In this document: piece after piece, positions 61,400-64,000 of the stretch
How the letters are laid out: the number at the start of each line of letters is the position of its first letter
Numbering within the stretch: the stretch's first letter is position 1
Source of the DNA: Undaria pinnatifida
Taxonomy: Eukaryota; Sar; Phaeophyceae; Laminariales; Alariaceae
Length of the DNA: 64,000 nucleotides
Assembly: GCA_012845835.1 (NCBI GenBank)
Contig: JABAKD010000023.1
Coordinates: forward strand, 12,771,851 to 12,835,850
Reading direction: 5' to 3'
Program-made: the position numbers and the translations under genes
Notes under the pieces: model-generated
The model's input: only the letters and a program-made list of their open reading frames with translations
The model's database searches: none
What the model was told of the DNA's origin: nothing

Positions 61400-63961
61400 G
61401 GTGGTGGCTTGGAAGTCAACTGGCCACGGCCGCGCCTCGAGATTCGTCTACGTTACGTTGGATTGCCCGAGGAATCGCACTGGCGATGTGAACTTGCAAG
61501 CACCATGAGCCTCGTACGGCTCCCGTCGAAGTAGTGTAGCGCGCCGGGGGAAGAGGAAGTTTAATCGGTCCCTGGTCGTCCAGAAAGCGGACCAGATGTG
61601 CCTTGTCCTCGGTAGTGCTCGCGCTGATTTTTCCAAGCCACCAAAATCCATCGTCTCCCTTGTACCAGAGGTGGGCTCCCTTAGGGGGTACTGTGTCGTG
61701 GTAGCGACTGAGCCAGTCAGCGCGGGGAACACAGGCGTAGCCCGGCGCTTGAAAACGTTCCCCGTTGTTGCGGGAGAGCTCACGCTAAGCCGACCCCATC
61801 CGCATTCTTCGGTACAGACGGTTGGTTCGGCAGTGCTGGTCCGGGGTTCCGGCCCAATAACGCAAGATGTGGGAGCGGGAGAGGTGGAGGTCCATTTCCC
61901 GCTCCCAGGAAGGTTCGGAGAGTCCCGCACAATGCGTCTTGTATAGCACCGCGATGACGCCACCTCGCCCCCGTACCGACTGATGACCAGTGATCTGCTC
62001 CACCTCCAGCCGTTGGAGGGGAGTCAAAAAGTCGTCTTGAGTGACGTGGTACGGCGGGGACTTCTTAAAAAAATTGTTGAGCGCGTACTGCGTCAGCCCC
62101 GCCGGTAGGTATTTGGGCATGTCCCCGCTGTCGTGGGGGTTGGTACAGGGTTTGCAGCGCTCGCTGGCCACACGTTGACGAGCGTACGAACCGGGCAGAT
62201 CGGAAGGGAGATCCAAATAGAGGAGGTTGTTCCCGAGCGGCGAACCGTCCGGGGTCTCGGCGGCAGAGCAGGGACCGACGGCCAGCACCTTGTACGGGCT
62301 CGTCCAGTTGAGCGCGAGTTTGGCCTTGAGTACCTTGGCGACGGTGTTCGCCTTCACACCCTGGCGGATGGTAGAGGCAGAATTGTACACTCAAGCCCAA
62401 CCACCCACAGAAAAGGTAGGAGCTGGACGCAGCCCGTCGGCAAGGGCGGAGTTTATGCGCTTAAAACAGGAAGCGGTGAGGGCGTGGTGTGCGCGGACAA
62501 TGCCGTTCGCGCGCTTTTGCCGGTCGGTGGCCACGTCGCAATAGGCCAGGTAGTCACGGGCCAGACTCTGGTGTTTCACGACACCAGTGCGGTCGAAAAC
62601 CGTCAGGGGGAGCCGTGGGAGTCTGCCCATGACAACCTCGTTGGGCGCCAGACCCATCGCCGCGCTGACGGAATGGCTGTAAGCGAATGCTACGTGGGGC
62701 AAATGCAAGTCCCAATCGTCTTGTTGCTCTAGCCAGCATTTGGGCCGTCCTGTGGTTTACCCGCTCAATGCCCCCGTTACAGTTGGGATGATAGGAGCTT
62801 GTAGCAAGCTTGTGCACACCCAACAGCTGATATACAGCTTGTGAAAGCTTGGAGCAGAACTGCAGTCCGTTGTCCGAGAGTATGGTGCGCGGGCACCGGT
62901 GTGTTGGTGCACCAGGATATTGGCTGTACCCTCCGAGGTGAACTCAGAGGCATTGACGGGCAACATGTCGGCCCGACGACTGAAGCGATCGGTGAACAGC
63001 AGGATGTAGGTGTTGCCTTGTGGTGTGACCGGAAGGGGGCTGAAGTAGTCAACACTGACAGCGACACCTGGACCCTCCGGCAGGGGCATTGTGATGATCG
63101 GCCAGCGGACAGTCAGCCGCGTTGTTTTCTGTGCTTGGCGCTTCAAGCAGTGGCGAAACTACCACCGGGTGCACACATTCATTCTAAACCACCAATTAAA
63201 ACGCTCCAGCATGCGCAACGTGCGCGTGGTGCCAAGGTGACAAGAGGCCGTCGAGTGACAAGCTTGAATTATCCAAGGGCGCATGAGTAGGGGAACGTAG
63301 ATGCAAACTGGCTCGTCGTTCAGCAAGCAAGCAGCTCGCCCCACAGAGTCGGGTTTGTCAGACCTTGTTGGCGGCAGCGTTATCGGGTTACGGACGAGTA
63401 GGACGATGTCGTTGTCGGTTGTATGTAGTCGACCCTTACCTGCCAGCTTCTTGATGTCTGAGAGGGATGGACGCTTGTGCGAGGGGTAGCACACCAAAAA
63501 TTCGGGCGGCAGGACCAATGGCCCGCCGATAGAGACGTAACGCATCATGGCGTGGCACGTCGGCTCATCGTGCTGCTCTCGCTTCCAATCGGCATGTGAA
63601 TAACGCGCGACGGAATCAGCGAACCGCAATTCAGCAGCGTCGCCGAGGGCGTCCGACCTTGTATGTGCAGATGACGAGTCACCGAGAGAAGGCGTGAGTC
63701 GTGAGAGAGGAGTTCCCATTTAGGCTTTGCGTGGTCGCGGTCGGACGGTAGTGGCACCGTGCGGTCCAGCGAGTCGGCCAGAGCAGGGGTCGCCGCAGCG
63801 AGTGGAGACGGCCGCGGCCGTGAGACTCGCGGCGGGGTTGTGCCTCGTCTGGAAGATGACTGAGGGGTCCCGGCGGGTTCGAATCCATAATCTACATTGG
63901 GGGTGCATTGCCGGTTGTTGTCGCTGTTCGTCGGAGTGCCAAGCAAGGTGGAGACGGACAC
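61400..63961 (-). pseudogene. Ty3/gypsy integrase with chromodomain, copy B (disrupted)
   Basis: Frames 63961-63545 and 63719-63159 cover the segment before the integrase and the zinc-binding region ([15 protein letters not shown]), ending at a stop after NVCTRW. The next frame (63146-62757) has DYFSPLPVTP with the first catalytic Asp, but a short deletion replaces the SPRTIL-DN block that should hold the second. Frame 62823-62554 keeps the Glu in NGGIERVNH. Frames 62390-61785 give a chromodomain-like [17 protein letters not shown]...[12 protein letters not shown]. Another frame at about 61690-61600 has WWLGKIS followed by TTEDKAHLVRFLDD, a Tudor-like tail. The fourth zinc ligand (Cys) is Arg. 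The element runs off the window. Confidence 0.82.
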
Positions 63962-64000
63962 AGTCGAACCGGTTTTCGCGGCGGGGGCCGACTCCTGTGT

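Overview
This window looks like nuclear DNA of a eukaryote. It is repeat-rich and intron-rich, with spliceosomal GT-AG introns, pyrimidine tracts before acceptors, tRNA-derived SINEs, LINE and Ty3/gypsy relics, several TA-flanked inverted-repeat elements and many minisatellites. The one clearly recognisable host gene is a bacterial-type translational GTPase, TypA/BipA, most similar in wording to the cyanobacterial/plastid branch. Nuclear TypA is typical of photosynthetic eukaryotes. Together with the mobile-element mix this suggests an alga with a large genome, perhaps a brown alga or related stramenopile. That taxonomic call is inference only.

Layout. Positions 1-47425 are the 3' part of one + strand TypA gene. 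The window opens inside an intron of at least 4.5 kb. Exons follow at 4552-4647, 4759-4944, 28193-28339, 45086-45305, 45540-45724, 46681-46782 and 47348-47425 (stop). Two introns are enormous: 4945-28192 (23.2 kb) and 28340-45085 (16.7 kb). The first exon encoding the GTPase domain is upstream of the window.

The introns are filled with mobile DNA. The leading intron holds CCGGTACCGG minisatellites split by a 1157-bp TIR element. The 23-kb intron holds a 965-bp mariner-like element whose empty target site is visible nearby, a decayed chromodomain Ty3/gypsy locus on the - strand (gag, degenerate protease, a NADAR-domain relic, integrase, chromodomain), a ~215-bp satellite, a full-length tRNA-derived SINE, a 258-bp MITE and a LINE reverse-transcriptase relic. 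The 17-kb intron holds a LINE 3' relic, a second 258-bp MITE carrying five CCCTAA telomere-type repeats, a 241-bp mariner-like MITE, a 1072-bp TIR element, an isolated Nudix-like exon, poly(C)-rich tandem units and several recent tandem duplications.

Downstream of TypA (47426-64000) there is a weak multi-exon gene candidate (47690-48739), four tRNA-like modules (49160-49740), a duplicated OTU-protease-like gene whose two copies are broken at opposite ends (54003-55358), a four-unit ~810-bp tandem array (56235-58980) ending in a full-length SINE, and a second - strand copy of the Ty3/gypsy integrase region (60259-64000, running off the window). Apart from TypA, most coding sequence belongs to mobile elements and is disrupted by stops or frameshifts. 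No rRNA, intact canonical tRNA or CRISPR array was found.
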